Part shown: positions 40,201-48,485 of the stretch, in pieces | Layout: each line of letters begins with the position of its first letter | How positions within the stretch are numbered: position 1 is the stretch's first letter | NCBI RefSeq assembly: GCF_036964905.1 | Contig: NZ_JBALHR010000004.1 | Location: 1-64,000, forward strand | DNA from: Gemmobacter denitrificans | GTDB taxonomy: Bacteria > Pseudomonadota > Alphaproteobacteria > Rhodobacterales > Rhodobacteraceae | Direction: 5' to 3' | DNA length: 64,000 bases | Notes under the pieces: model-generated | What the model saw: only the letters and a program-made list of their open reading frames with translations | The model's database searches: none | Told to the model about the DNA's origin: nothing | Program-made: the position numbers and the translations under genes

Positions 40201-41064
40201 ATGGCGGAAGCATTTGCCATATCGCGGCCAATCTGGCAGCGCGTGCTGCAATCGCCGCTGACGCGCCTGCTCGTGCTGGGCTTTGTCATGCTGTATTTCA
40301 TGGGCTGGGCGGAATCCTGGCTGGAGGCTTATAACGCCGCGCCGCTGACGAATCTGGCCATCCAGATTGTGCTGGGGCTGGCAGCTATTGGCCTGTATCT
40401 GACCTATGGCCGCTTCATCGAACGTCGGGTGGTGAGCGAGCTTGCAACCCAAGGTCTGGCGCGCGAATGGGCCTGGGGCGCGTTGTGTGGCGCCGGGCTT
40501 TACACCGCCTGCGCGGTGATCCTGATGATACTTGGCATCTATCAGGTGGATGGGGTGAACCCGCTGGTCTTTCTGCTGCCCAATCTGGCGATGGCGGTGA
40601 AATCGGGGATCTTTGAGGAATTGCTGTTCCGGGGCGTGCTGCACCGTTCGGTCGAGGCGGTGTTTGGCAGCTGGGCGGGGATTCTGGTTTCCTCGGCGGT
40701 GTTCGGTCTGGTGCATCTGATGAACCCTGACGCAACCCTGGGCGGGGCGATCTATATCAGTATCGAGGCCGGGCTGTTGCTCTCGGCGGCCTATCTGGTG
40801 ACGCGTCGGTTGTGGATTTGCATGGGGTTCCACATGGCGTGGAACTACTTCCAGTCGGCGGTGTTTTCCGGGATCGTGTCGGGCTCGGCGACCGATCCGG
40901 GGCTGCTGAAGGCGCGGATCGAGGGGCCGGAATGGCTTACGGGGGGCAGTTTCGGCATGGAGCATTCTGTGGTGGCGCTGGTCTTGTGCACCACGACCGG
41001 GGTGATCTTGCTCATGGTCGCAATCCGCCGGGGGCATTTGCTGCCGCCGGTCTGGAAGCGGTGA
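40201..41064 (+). CDS. CPBP family intramembrane glutamic protease
   Basis: 287 residues with about eight hydrophobic helices. The CPBP/ABI motifs are all present: EELLFRG (EExxxR), FGLVHLMNP (FxxxH) and HMAWNYF (HxxxN). Related to eukaryotic Rce1 CAAX proteases; bacterial members process membrane proteins or confer self-immunity to bacteriocins. The 252-base gap before it (39949-40200) holds no gene I can support. Substrate unknown. Confidence 0.9.
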   Translation: MAEAFAISRPIWQRVLQSPLTRLLVLGFVMLYFMGWAESWLEAYNAAPLTNLAIQIVLGLAAIGLYLTYGRFIERRVVSELATQGLAREWAWGALCGAGLYTACAVILMILGIYQVDGVNPLVFLLPNLAMAVKSGIFEELLFRGVLHRSVEAVFGSWAGILVSSAVFGLVHLMNPDATLGGAIYISIEAGLLLSAAYLVTRRLWICMGFHMAWNYFQSAVFSGIVSGSATDPGLLKARIEGPEWLTGGSFGMEHSVVALVLCTTTGVILLMVAIRRGHLLPPVWKR

Positions 41065-41070
41065 GGGTGA

Positions 41071-41934
41071 CTATACCTCATCATCCGTAAAATCCCCCGC
41101 CGCCAGCAGTGCCGCCAGCCCTTCGCGGTAGCTGGGGTAGCGCAGCCGCAGGCCAAGTTCCGCCTTGATGCGGTCGTTCCGCACACGCTTGCTTTCGGCA
41201 TAGAAGCTGCGGGCCATCGGCGTCATTTCGGCGGTGTCCCAATCCTCGGCGGGCGGTTCTGGCATGCCCAGCAGATGCGCGGCATGGGCGATCACGGCCT
41301 CGGGCGGGGCGGGGTCATCGTCGCAGACATTGTAGATGCGGCCCGGGTTTGGACGCAGCATCGAGGCCTCCAGCGTGGCGGCAATATCTTCGACATGGAT
41401 GCGCGAAAACACCTGGCCGGGTTTGACGATGCGCCGCGCGGTCCGGTTCCTGACCTTGGCGAACGGGCCGCGACCGGGGCCGTAGATGCCCGCGAGACGG
41501 AAGATGTGCAGCGGCAAACCAAGCGCCTGCCATTGTGCCTCGGCCATGACGCGCTGTTTGCCACGAATGGTCGAAGGGGTGAGCGGGGTATCCTCATCCA
41601 CCCAGGCCCCCGCGTGATCGCCATAGACACCGGTTGTGGATAAATAGCCCACCCATTGCGGGCGCGCGGCGGCGATTTCGTCGGCGTGGGCGTTCAGCAA
41701 CGGGTCGCCATCGGACCCCGGCGCGATGGAGGCAAGGATATGGGTCGCCGTTTCCAGCGCAGGGGCGAGCGATGTGCCCGGCCAGATCAGCGGTTCGATT
41801 CCTTCGGCGGCGAATGTGGCGGCCTTTTCGGCGCTGCGGGTGGTGCCGATGACGCGCCAGCCATGCTGCAAGGCCCGGCGGGCGAGGGCCTGCGCCGAAT
41901 AGCCGTGGCCAAGAGAGAGGAGGGTATAGGTCAT
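41071..41934 (-). CDS. SDR family NAD(P)-dependent oxidoreductase
   Basis: 287 residues of the extended/atypical SDR group (YeeZ-like). The N-terminal motif LSLGHGYSAQALA replaces the usual GxxGxxG. YLSTTGVYGDHAG contains the Ser/Tyr region, and RLAGIYGPGR and RIHVEDIA follow. These proteins are uncharacterised nucleoside-sugar epimerase-like enzymes. I chose the ATG at 41934, which starts the Rossmann strand directly. Convergent with the CPBP gene (six-base gap) and divergent from amn. Confidence 0.85.
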   Translation of the reverse strand: MTYTLLSLGHGYSAQALARRALQHGWRVIGTTRSAEKAATFAAEGIEPLIWPGTSLAPALETATHILASIAPGSDGDPLLNAHADEIAAARPQWVGYLSTTGVYGDHAGAWVDEDTPLTPSTIRGKQRVMAEAQWQALGLPLHIFRLAGIYGPGRGPFAKVRNRTARRIVKPGQVFSRIHVEDIAATLEASMLRPNPGRIYNVCDDDPAPPEAVIAHAAHLLGMPEPPAEDWDTAEMTPMARSFYAESKRVRNDRIKAELGLRLRYPSYREGLAALLAAGDFTDDEV

Positions 41935-42061
41935 GGCCTGATATTGGGGATGCAGCCCGGCGGCTGCAAGGCCGTCATGCGCCTGACATGCACGACCGTT
42001 AGCGCCCTCACGCAAGGCTTGATTTCGCCCGGGCAGACGGTGCAGAAAGGGCGATCAAAAA

Positions 42062-43552
42062 ATGGACAAAGACAAGATGCAGATATCGCAGACCCATATC
42101 GCGCCGCCCGATGCGGCGCATGAAAGCTTTACCGATGCCGCCGCAGCGGTGGCGCGTCTGGAAGCACTCTACCGGCAGGCCGTGGGCTTTCTGTCAGAGC
42201 ATTTCAATGCCGTGATGCGGGGCGAACGTCCTGCCGCACGGGTTCGGGCCTTCTACCCCGAGATCAGGCTGTCCACCACCAGCTTTGCCAAGACCGACTC
42301 ACGCCTGTCCTTCGGCCATGTCGCACAGCCCGGCACCTATGCCACCACGATCACCCGCCCCGATCTGTTCCGCAATTATCTGGTCCAGCAGATCGATCTT
42401 CTGGTGCAGAACCATGGGGTTCCGGTGCAGATCGGCCCATCCACCACCCCGATGCCGGTGCATTTTGCGGTGGCGGGCAATCCGGGTGTGCTGGTGCCGC
42501 AGGAAGGCGTGCTGGATTTTCCGCTGCGCGATGTGTTCGACGTGCCGGATCTGGCCACCACCAATGATGACATCGTGAATGGTGTGCTGACCGAATATCC
42601 CGATGGGTCGCGCCCGCTGGCCCCGTTCACGGCCCAACGGGTGGATTACAGTCTGGCACGGCTGGCCCATTACACGGCGACAGATCCGACCCATTTCCAG
42701 AACCATGTTCTGTTCACCAACTATCAGTTCTATGTCGATGAGTTCGAGGCCTATGCCCGCAAGGTTCTGGCCGATCCGGCTTCGGGCTATGTGGCCTTTG
42801 TCGCGCCGGGCAATCACCTAATCTCCGCGCCGGACGCCGAGCTTCCGGTGACGCCGAAAATGCCACAGATGCCGACCTATCACCTGAAGCGGGCCGATGG
42901 GCAGGGGATCACGCTGGTGAATATCGGTGTCGGGCCTTCGAACGCGAAAACCGCGACCGACCATATCGCCGTGCTGCGCCCGCATGCCTGGCTGATGGTG
43001 GGCCATTGTGCGGGGCTGCGCAACACGCAGGCGCTTGGTGATTTCGTGTTGGCCCATGCCTATCTGCGCGAAGATCACGTTCTGGATGCCGACCTGCCGA
43101 TCTGGGTGCCGATCCCGGCTTTGGCTGAAGTGCAGATCGCGCTGGAAGACGCGGTTGAGCATGTCACGCAGCTTGAAGGCTATGAACTCAAGCGCATCAT
43201 GCGCACCGGGACCGTGGCCACGATTGACAACCGCAATTGGGAATTGCGCGACCAGTCCGGCCCGGTGCAGCGCCTGTCGCAATCGCGTGCCATCGCGCTG
43301 GATATGGAAAGTGCGACCATCGCGGCCAACGGATTCCGCTTCCGGGTGCCCTATGGCACGCTGCTTTGCGTCAGCGACAAGCCGCTGCATGGCGAGTTGA
43401 AATTGCCCGGAATGGCATCGGATTTCTACAAGACCCAGGTGGCACGGCATCTGCAGATCGGCATTCATGCGATGGAGCTGATCCGCGAAATGCCGATCGA
43501 GCGCATCCATAGCCGCAAGCTGCGCAGCTTCGAGGAAACCGCGTTCCTCTGA
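42062..43552 (+). CDS. amn: AMP nucleosidase
   Basis: 496-residue enzyme that hydrolyses AMP to adenine and ribose 5-phosphate, helping control adenylate pools. The N-terminal AMN-specific domain is followed by a nucleoside-phosphorylase-like domain with GVGPSNAKTATDHIAVLRP, MVGHCAGLRN and the acidic DMESATIAANG (substrate Glu/Asp). Length and both domains match the proteobacterial enzyme. AAGGGCG is the likely ribosome site. Monocistronic by spacing. Confidence 0.95.
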   Translation: MDKDKMQISQTHIAPPDAAHESFTDAAAAVARLEALYRQAVGFLSEHFNAVMRGERPAARVRAFYPEIRLSTTSFAKTDSRLSFGHVAQPGTYATTITRPDLFRNYLVQQIDLLVQNHGVPVQIGPSTTPMPVHFAVAGNPGVLVPQEGVLDFPLRDVFDVPDLATTNDDIVNGVLTEYPDGSRPLAPFTAQRVDYSLARLAHYTATDPTHFQNHVLFTNYQFYVDEFEAYARKVLADPASGYVAFVAPGNHLISAPDAELPVTPKMPQMPTYHLKRADGQGITLVNIGVGPSNAKTATDHIAVLRPHAWLMVGHCAGLRNTQALGDFVLAHAYLREDHVLDADLPIWVPIPALAEVQIALEDAVEHVTQLEGYELKRIMRTGTVATIDNRNWELRDQSGPVQRLSQSRAIALDMESATIAANGFRFRVPYGTLLCVSDKPLHGELKLPGMASDFYKTQVARHLQIGIHAMELIREMPIERIHSRKLRSFEETAFL

Positions 43553-43587
43553 CCCGCAATTCCCCAGCGTTTACAGGCAAAAGGGGC

Positions 43588-43616
43588 TTGAACTTTGCCC
43601 CGAAAACCTGTGTAGC
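43588..43616 (+). promoter_or_regulatory. Promoter of the HU gene
   Basis: TTGAAC (43588-43593), 17 bases, TGTAGC (43611-43616). A 7-pair hairpin GCGGGGC/GCCCCGC (43615-43633) lies at the predicted transcript start and may stabilise the leader. Confidence 0.55.
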
Positions 43617-43682
43617 GGGGCACCATGCCCCGCCGGGGGCCCTGCCGGCGCGAGCAGCCCGGCACAAGAAAGGAACAGAAAC

Positions 43683-43970
43683 ATGTCGAAACCGATGACC
43701 AAGACCCAACTCGTCGCCGCCCTTGCCGAAGCCATGGGCGCCGACAAGAAAGTGGCAGGCAGCGCGCTGGATGCGATTGCCGAGGTCGTATCGCGCGAAG
43801 TGGCCAATGGCGGCACCGTGACCCTGCCGGGTCTGGGCAAGGTGGCCTGCAAGGCGCGCCCCGAACGTCAGGTCCGCAACCCCGCCACCGGCGAAACCGT
43901 GACCAAGCCGGCTGACAAGCAGGTAAAATTCACCATCGCCAAGGCGCTGAAGGACAGCGTGAACGCCTGA
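43683..43970 (+). CDS. hup: HU family DNA-binding protein
   Basis: 95-residue nucleoid protein. Two N-terminal helices (TKTQLVAALAEAMGADKKVAG) and the beta-arm with GKVACKARPERQVRNPATGE; the DNA-intercalating RNPxTG tip is intact. It binds and bends DNA with little sequence preference. Typical length and composition, an AAGGA ribosome site, its own promoter and terminator, so strongly expressed as a single gene. Confidence 0.96.
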   Translation: MSKPMTKTQLVAALAEAMGADKKVAGSALDAIAEVVSREVANGGTVTLPGLGKVACKARPERQVRNPATGETVTKPADKQVKFTIAKALKDSVNA

Positions 43971-43991
43971 TCCCGCAGGGGATGTGTTTTC

Positions 43992-44022
43992 AAGGGCCGC
44001 CCCGCTGTCGGGCGGCCCTTTG
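43992..44022 (+). terminator. Terminator of the HU gene
   Basis: AAGGGCCGCCC (43992-44002), 7-base loop, GGGCGGCCCTT (44010-44020): an 11-pair stem with trailing T. Confidence 0.9.
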
Positions 44023-44068
44023 CATTTGGGCATTCGCCGCCTAGGGTCGGGGCAAAGAGGGGGCGGCA

Positions 44069-44935
44069 ATGGATTTGCGGGCAATTGTCATCGGGCTCAG
44101 CTTTGCGCTGATCTGGTCTTCCGCCTATGCGACGGCGCGGATCATCGTGGCTGAAAGCGCACCGATCCTGTCGCTGGCCCTGCGCTTTGCGATTTCGGGG
44201 GCGATTGCCGTGGGGGCGGGGCTGGCCATGGGGCAAAGCCTGCGGCTGACGGCGGCGCAGGGGCGGGCCACGCTGATCTTTGGCCTGTGCCAGAACGGGA
44301 TTTATCTGGGGCTTTACTTCGTTGCGATGCAGTGGATCGAGGCTTCGCTGGCCGCGATCATCGCATCGACCATGCCGCTGCTGGTGGCAGGTCTGGGCTG
44401 GGCGGTGAAGGGCGAGCGGTTGCCGGTATTGGGCATGGCCGGGCTATTCATGGGCTTTGCCGGCGTGGCGGTCATCATGTCGGCCCGGCTGGGGTCTGGG
44501 GCCGATCCGCTGGGGGTGGCGCTGTGCGTGATCGGGGCCCTGGCTCTGGCGATTGCCACACTCACGCTGCGGGGGGCCGCTTCGGGCGGCAATGTCTGGA
44601 TCGTGGTCGGGCTGCAGATGTGGGTTGGTTCCATCAGTCTTGGGCTGGCGGGCGCGATGCTGGAGGTCTGGCACAGCACATGGTCGCTGCGCTGGCTGAC
44701 CGCCATGGCCTATCAGATCGTCATGCCCGGGCTGGCCGCCACCTTGCTCTGGTTCGCGCTGGTGCGGCGCATCGGCGCGGTGAAGGCCGCGACCTTTCAC
44801 TTTCTGAACCCGTTTTTCGGGGTGGCCATTGCAGCCGTCCTGCTGGGTGAAACCGTCCGGCTGACCGACATGATCGGGGTTGCCATCGTGATGGCCGGAA
44901 TCCTGGGGGTGCAACTGTCGCGCAACCCGACCTGA
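44069..44935 (+). CDS. DMT superfamily (EamA) transporter
   Basis: 288 residues with about ten hydrophobic helices in two EamA repeats. The first repeat starts GLSFALIWSSAYATARI and ends AGVAVIM; the second ends with FLNPFFGVAIAAVLLGE, a typical EamA signature, and GVAIVMAGI. Usually metabolite or amino acid exporters. AGAGGGGG ribosome site. Convergent with aroC. No substrate can be predicted. Confidence 0.9.
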   Translation: MDLRAIVIGLSFALIWSSAYATARIIVAESAPILSLALRFAISGAIAVGAGLAMGQSLRLTAAQGRATLIFGLCQNGIYLGLYFVAMQWIEASLAAIIASTMPLLVAGLGWAVKGERLPVLGMAGLFMGFAGVAVIMSARLGSGADPLGVALCVIGALALAIATLTLRGAASGGNVWIVVGLQMWVGSISLGLAGAMLEVWHSTWSLRWLTAMAYQIVMPGLAATLLWFALVRRIGAVKAATFHFLNPFFGVAIAAVLLGETVRLTDMIGVAIVMAGILGVQLSRNPT

Positions 44936-44955
44936 AGGGCAGGTTGCGTCAGGTT

Positions 44956-46059
44956 TCAGCCGATTTCGCCGCGAACGCCGCCGGTCTGGCCACGGTCCAG
45001 CAGCAGGTGATCCAGCAGCACGCAGGCCATCATCGCCTCGCCCACGGGCACCGCGCGGATACCGACGCAGGGGTCGTGCCGGCCTTTGGTGATCAGATCG
45101 ATTTCATCCCCGGCCTGATTGATCGTGCGGCGCGGGGTCAGGATCGAAGAGGTCGGCTTGACCGCAAAGCGCACCACCACGTCCTGCCCGGTGGAGATGC
45201 CGCCCAGAATCCCGCCAGCATGGTTGGACAGGAACACCGGCCCGTCCGGCCCCATGCGGATTTCGTCGGCGTTTTCGGTGCCCGTCAGTTCTGCCGCCGC
45301 CATGCCGTCGCCAATCTCCACGCCCTTCACGGCATTGATCGACATCATCGCCGCCGCCAGATCGCTGTCGAGCTTGCCATAGATCGGTGCGCCAAGCCCT
45401 GCGGGCACGCCGCTGGCGACCACCTCGATCACGGCGCCCACGGAATCATGCGCGTCCTTGCGCAGATGATCCAGATATTCGGCCCATTCCACCGCCATGA
45501 CAGGATCGGGGCACCAGAAATCGTTGCGCCCGATTTCTGCCGCGTCGAACCGGCTGCGATCGATCTTCCGCGCGCCCATCTGCACCATATAGCCCGTGAT
45601 CTTCAGGCCGGGCACGAGCGTAGCAAGGGCGGAACGCGCAACCCCGCCCGCCGCCACACGCGCCGCCGTTTCCCGCGCCGAGGACCGACCGCCGCCACGG
45701 TAATCGCGCAGACCATATTTCAGGTGATAGGCGATATCGGCATGACCGGGGCGGAAGGCCTTGGCAATCTCGCCATAGTCCTTTGATCGCTGGTCGGTAT
45801 TTTCGATCATCAGCTGAATCGAGGTGCCGGTGGACAGGCCGTCAAACACACCTGACAGGATTTTCACCGCGTCGGGTTCCTGCCTTTGGGTGGTGAACTT
45901 GCTTTGCCCCGGCTTGCGCTGGTCCAGCCAGTGCTGCAGCGCACCCGGCTCTACCGGTACGCCGGGCGGGCAGCCATCAATCGTGGCCCCAAGCGCAGGG
46001 CCGTGGCTTTCGCCCCAGGTGGTGACGCGGAACAGATGGCCGAAGGTGTTCAAGCTCAT
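44956..46059 (-). CDS. aroC: Chorismate synthase
   Basis: 367-residue FMN-dependent enzyme converting EPSP to chorismate, the end of the shikimate pathway. Signatures: GESHGPALGATIDGCPPG near the N-terminus, RPGHADIAYHLKYG, DYRGGGRSSARETA, and SNHAGGILGGISTGQ. Full length. It is a single gene on the minus strand, with petR starting 55 bases beyond on the same strand; co-transcription from petP-petR is possible because no terminator is obvious between them. Confidence 0.97.
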   Translation of the reverse strand: MSLNTFGHLFRVTTWGESHGPALGATIDGCPPGVPVEPGALQHWLDQRKPGQSKFTTQRQEPDAVKILSGVFDGLSTGTSIQLMIENTDQRSKDYGEIAKAFRPGHADIAYHLKYGLRDYRGGGRSSARETAARVAAGGVARSALATLVPGLKITGYMVQMGARKIDRSRFDAAEIGRNDFWCPDPVMAVEWAEYLDHLRKDAHDSVGAVIEVVASGVPAGLGAPIYGKLDSDLAAAMMSINAVKGVEIGDGMAAAELTGTENADEIRMGPDGPVFLSNHAGGILGGISTGQDVVVRFAVKPTSSILTPRRTINQAGDEIDLITKGRHDPCVGIRAVPVGEAMMACVLLDHLLLDRGQTGGVRGEIG

Positions 46060-46113
46060 GGACAGGGCTCCTTTGCGCCCCGTTTAGGGGATTTGCGCGG
46101 GCGGGGAAAGGCG

Positions 46114-46827
46114 TCAGTCGGGCTGCAGCATGTAGCCCGCACCCCGTACTGTCTGCAGATAGCGCGGTTGTTTGGGGTCGGCCTCGATCTTGCGCCGCAG
46201 CCGGGTGATCTGCACATCAACTGCGCGTTCCTGCGATTTGTCGCTGTCAGGCCCGTCATCCGGCCCCAGATCGCCCACCAGCCTTTCGCGGCTGACCGGC
46301 TCGCCCGGCTGGGCCGCGAAAATGCGCATCAACTGCGCCTCGGTCGCGGTCAGGCGAACGGGATCGGTCCCGCGCCACAGTTCGCCGCGTTCCATGTCAT
46401 AGCGTACCTCGCCCAGATGCAGCACCTTGGGCCCGGCCTGTTCCGGTTTCACGGCGGGCACACGGCGCAGAATCGCATTGATGCGCAGCAAGAGTTCCTT
46501 GGGTTCAAACGGTTTGACCAGATAGTCGTCCGCGCCGGCCTCCAATCCTTCGATCCGGTTCTGTGTCTCGCCCTTGGCCGTCAGCAGCAGGATCGGCACG
46601 TTCAGCTTGGCACGCAGATCGCGGGTCAGGGCGATGCCATCTTCGCCCGGCATCATCACGTCCAGAATGATCATGTCGAATTCCAGCCCGGCCAGCAGGC
46701 GTCGGGTCTGGGGGGCATCCTTGGCGACCGTGACCAGAAATCCGTTACGGATCAGGAATTTCTGCAAGAGGCCGCGAATGCGTTCGTCATCATCCACCAC
46801 AAGAAGATGCGCCTGCAGGTCATTCAT
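46114..46827 (-). CDS. petR: PetR-like OmpR/PhoB-type response regulator
   Basis: 237 residues. Receiver domain with the acidic pocket (VVDDDE), phospho-acceptor D56 (ILDVMMPG), T83 and K105 (LVKPFEP). A C-terminal OmpR-type winged helix follows (LTATEAQLMRIF, SQERAVDVQITRLRRKIE, RTVRGAGYM). In Rhodobacter capsulatus petP and petR were found just upstream of petABC. Here the same order petP-petR is kept (ATGA overlap), but the pair is about 18 kb from petABC. No histidine kinase is adjacent. Confidence 0.9.
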   Translation of the reverse strand: MNDLQAHLLVVDDDERIRGLLQKFLIRNGFLVTVAKDAPQTRRLLAGLEFDMIILDVMMPGEDGIALTRDLRAKLNVPILLLTAKGETQNRIEGLEAGADDYLVKPFEPKELLLRINAILRRVPAVKPEQAGPKVLHLGEVRYDMERGELWRGTDPVRLTATEAQLMRIFAAQPGEPVSRERLVGDLGPDDGPDSDKSQERAVDVQITRLRRKIEADPKQPRYLQTVRGAGYMLQPD

Positions 46828-47324
46828 GCGCCGCCCTCCTTCAAGGTCAGGTATTGCCGCTTCAGTTCCGGGTCCATCATCGATTCCAGCACGGTGCGAA
46901 ATCCTTGCACGGCCTGCGGTCCGGCGGCCCGATAGGCCGCCCGCATCCGGGCCCGCTGGGCATCGGACAACTGCCGTTCCAGTTCCGCGCCGCGTTCGGT
47001 TAGGAACAGATGGCGTTCGCGCTTGTCCACCTTGCCGATCCGGCTTTCCACCAGACCGTCGTCGATCAGCGTGCGCAGGACGCGGTTCAGGCTTTGCTTG
47101 GTAACGCCAAGGATGTTGAGCAGGTTGTTCACCGTCGTGCCCGGGCTGCGATGGATGAAGTGCATCGCCCGGTGATGGGCACGGCCATAATCGAGGTTTT
47201 CCAGAATCCGGTCGGGATCTGCGGTAAAGCCGCGATAGGCGAAGAACATCGCCTCGATGCCCTTGCGCAACTGCTCGTCAGTCAGAAACAGCAGGCTTTC
47301 GCCGCCATGCCCCGGATCGCTCAT
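46824..47324 (-). CDS. petP: PetP-like MarR family transcriptional regulator
   Basis: 166 residues with a MarR winged-helix domain (TVNNLLNILGVTKQSLNRVL as the helix-turn-helix, in two halves NLLNILGV and TKQSLNRVL, then LVESRIGKVDKRERHLFLTERG as the wing). The start at 47324 has GGGAGG upstream. Overlaps petR by four bases. It is transcribed divergently from ilvE, with a strong predicted promoter at 47349-47377 and repeated TTGCGCAA boxes nearby that are candidate binding sites. Confidence 0.9.
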   Translation of the reverse strand: MSDPGHGGESLLFLTDEQLRKGIEAMFFAYRGFTADPDRILENLDYGRAHHRAMHFIHRSPGTTVNNLLNILGVTKQSLNRVLRTLIDDGLVESRIGKVDKRERHLFLTERGAELERQLSDAQRARMRAAYRAAGPQAVQGFRTVLESMMDPELKRQYLTLKEGGA

Positions 47325-47348
47325 TGCTGCCTCCCTCACTTCCTCGGG

Positions 47349-47394
47349 AATTTACGTCAGCCTTGTTGACTTTCCAAGTCGCAACTGTTAGCCG
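47349..47394. promoter_or_regulatory. Overlapping divergent petP and ilvE promoters
   Basis: Minus strand, for petP: TTGGAA (47377-47372), 17 bases, TAAATT (47354-47349). Plus strand, for ilvE: TTGACT (47366-47371), 17 bases, TAGCCG (47389-47394). The two -35 regions overlap, so the promoters should compete or be co-regulated. An inverted repeat GTCA-N7-TGAC (47356-47370) lies across both. Confidence 0.55.
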
Positions 47395-47403
47395 GATGGC
47401 AGA

Positions 47404-47456
47404 TTTTGCGCAACATTATGTCCGATGCGGACCTGATCTGCGCAACTTGTGCAAAA
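47404..47456. promoter_or_regulatory. Three TTGCGCAA-like boxes in the ilvE leader
   Basis: TTGCGCAA (47406-47413, within TTTTGCGCAAC), CTGCGCAA (47438-47445) and TTGTGCAA (47447-47454, within TTGTGCAAAA). The outer two form an inverted arrangement, and the direct repeat TGCGCAAC recurs with a 32-base offset. MarR-family proteins commonly bind palindromes of this type, and petP is the adjacent MarR gene. Confidence 0.5.
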
Positions 47457-47477
47457 CGAACGGCCTTGGAGGCGATG

Positions 47478-48344
47478 ATGGCTGGATATGACGACCGCGA
47501 CGGCAAGATCTGGATGGATGGCAAGCTGGTGGATTGGCGTGATGCGAATGTCCATATCCTGACCCATGCGCTGCATTATGCCTCGTCGGTGTTCGAAGGC
47601 GAGCGTTGCTATAACGGCAAGATCTTCAAATCGACCGAACATTCGGAACGTCTGCTGAAATCGGGCGAATTGCTCGACATGCCGATCCCCTACACGGTGG
47701 AGCAGATCAACCGCGCCAAGGAAGAGGTTCTGGCGGCCAATGGTCTGACCGATGCCTATGTGCGTGCGGTGGCCTTCCGGGGCGCGGGCGAAGAGATGGG
47801 TGTCGCCTCCATCGGCAATCCGGTGCGGCTGGCCATCGCCTGCTGGAGCTGGGGTGCCTATTATGGCGATGCCAAGATGAAGGGCGCCAAGCTCGACATC
47901 GCGAAATGGAAGCGTCCGTCACCCGAGACCATTCCCACCGCCGCCAAGGCCGCCGGTCTGTACATGATCTGCACCATGTCGAAACATGCGGCCATGGCCA
48001 AGGGCTGCTCGGACGCGCTGTTCTTCGACTACCGTGGCTATGTGGCCGAGGCGACGGGGGCGAACATCTTCTTTGTCAAGGATGGCGAAGTGCATACCCC
48101 CAACCCCGATGCCATCCTGAACGGCATCACCCGGCAGACAGTGATCGGCATGCTGCGCGCCAAGGGGATCACCGTGCATGAACGCTATATCATGCCGGAA
48201 GAGCTGGAAGGGTTCGAACAGTGCTTCCTGACCGGCACCGCCGCCGAGGTGACGCCGGTGGGCCAGATCGGCGATTACACCTTTGAGGTGGGCGCATTGG
48301 TGCGCGATATCGCGGGCGACTACGAAAAGCTGGTCCGCGCCTGA
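47478..48344 (+). CDS. ilvE: Branched-chain amino acid aminotransferase
   Basis: 288-residue class IV PLP aminotransferase that makes or degrades leucine, isoleucine and valine. Family blocks: VHILTHALHYASSVFEGERCY, PTAAKAAGLY (containing the PLP lysine), GYVAEATGANIFFVKDG and LTGTAAEVTPV. I chose the ATG at 47478 because GGAGG lies five bases upstream and the protein then starts like other IlvE proteins; longer frames would translate the operator boxes. A strong terminator follows at 48383-48410. Confidence 0.95.
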   Translation: MAGYDDRDGKIWMDGKLVDWRDANVHILTHALHYASSVFEGERCYNGKIFKSTEHSERLLKSGELLDMPIPYTVEQINRAKEEVLAANGLTDAYVRAVAFRGAGEEMGVASIGNPVRLAIACWSWGAYYGDAKMKGAKLDIAKWKRPSPETIPTAAKAAGLYMICTMSKHAAMAKGCSDALFFDYRGYVAEATGANIFFVKDGEVHTPNPDAILNGITRQTVIGMLRAKGITVHERYIMPEELEGFEQCFLTGTAAEVTPVGQIGDYTFEVGALVRDIAGDYEKLVRA

Positions 48345-48382
48345 TCCGGGTTCGGTATATCTGCCCGCAAGGGCAGAACAGG

Positions 48383-48410
48383 GGCCGGGGCAATTTGCCC
48401 CGGCCTTTCC
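48383..48410 (+). terminator. Terminator of ilvE
   Basis: GGCCGGGGCA (48383-48392), loop ATT, TGCCCCGGCC (48396-48405), then TTTCC. A second small hairpin CTGCCC/GGGCAG precedes it (48361-48376). Confidence 0.9.
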
Positions 48411-48485
48411 CTTGGGCAAGCACCGCAGGTTGACTTTGTCGCCCGGCACGTGAACGATTCGGGCCAAAGTTCAACGAGGCGCCCC

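Noticed and set aside
39792..40301. Minus-strand frame covering the gap between mrr and the CPBP gene
   Set aside because: Parts of its translation (GRGGVIARAKFVVSDVKIALG) look protein-like, but it overlaps both real genes, lacks a ribosome site and matches nothing I know. It could be a remnant; not enough to call.
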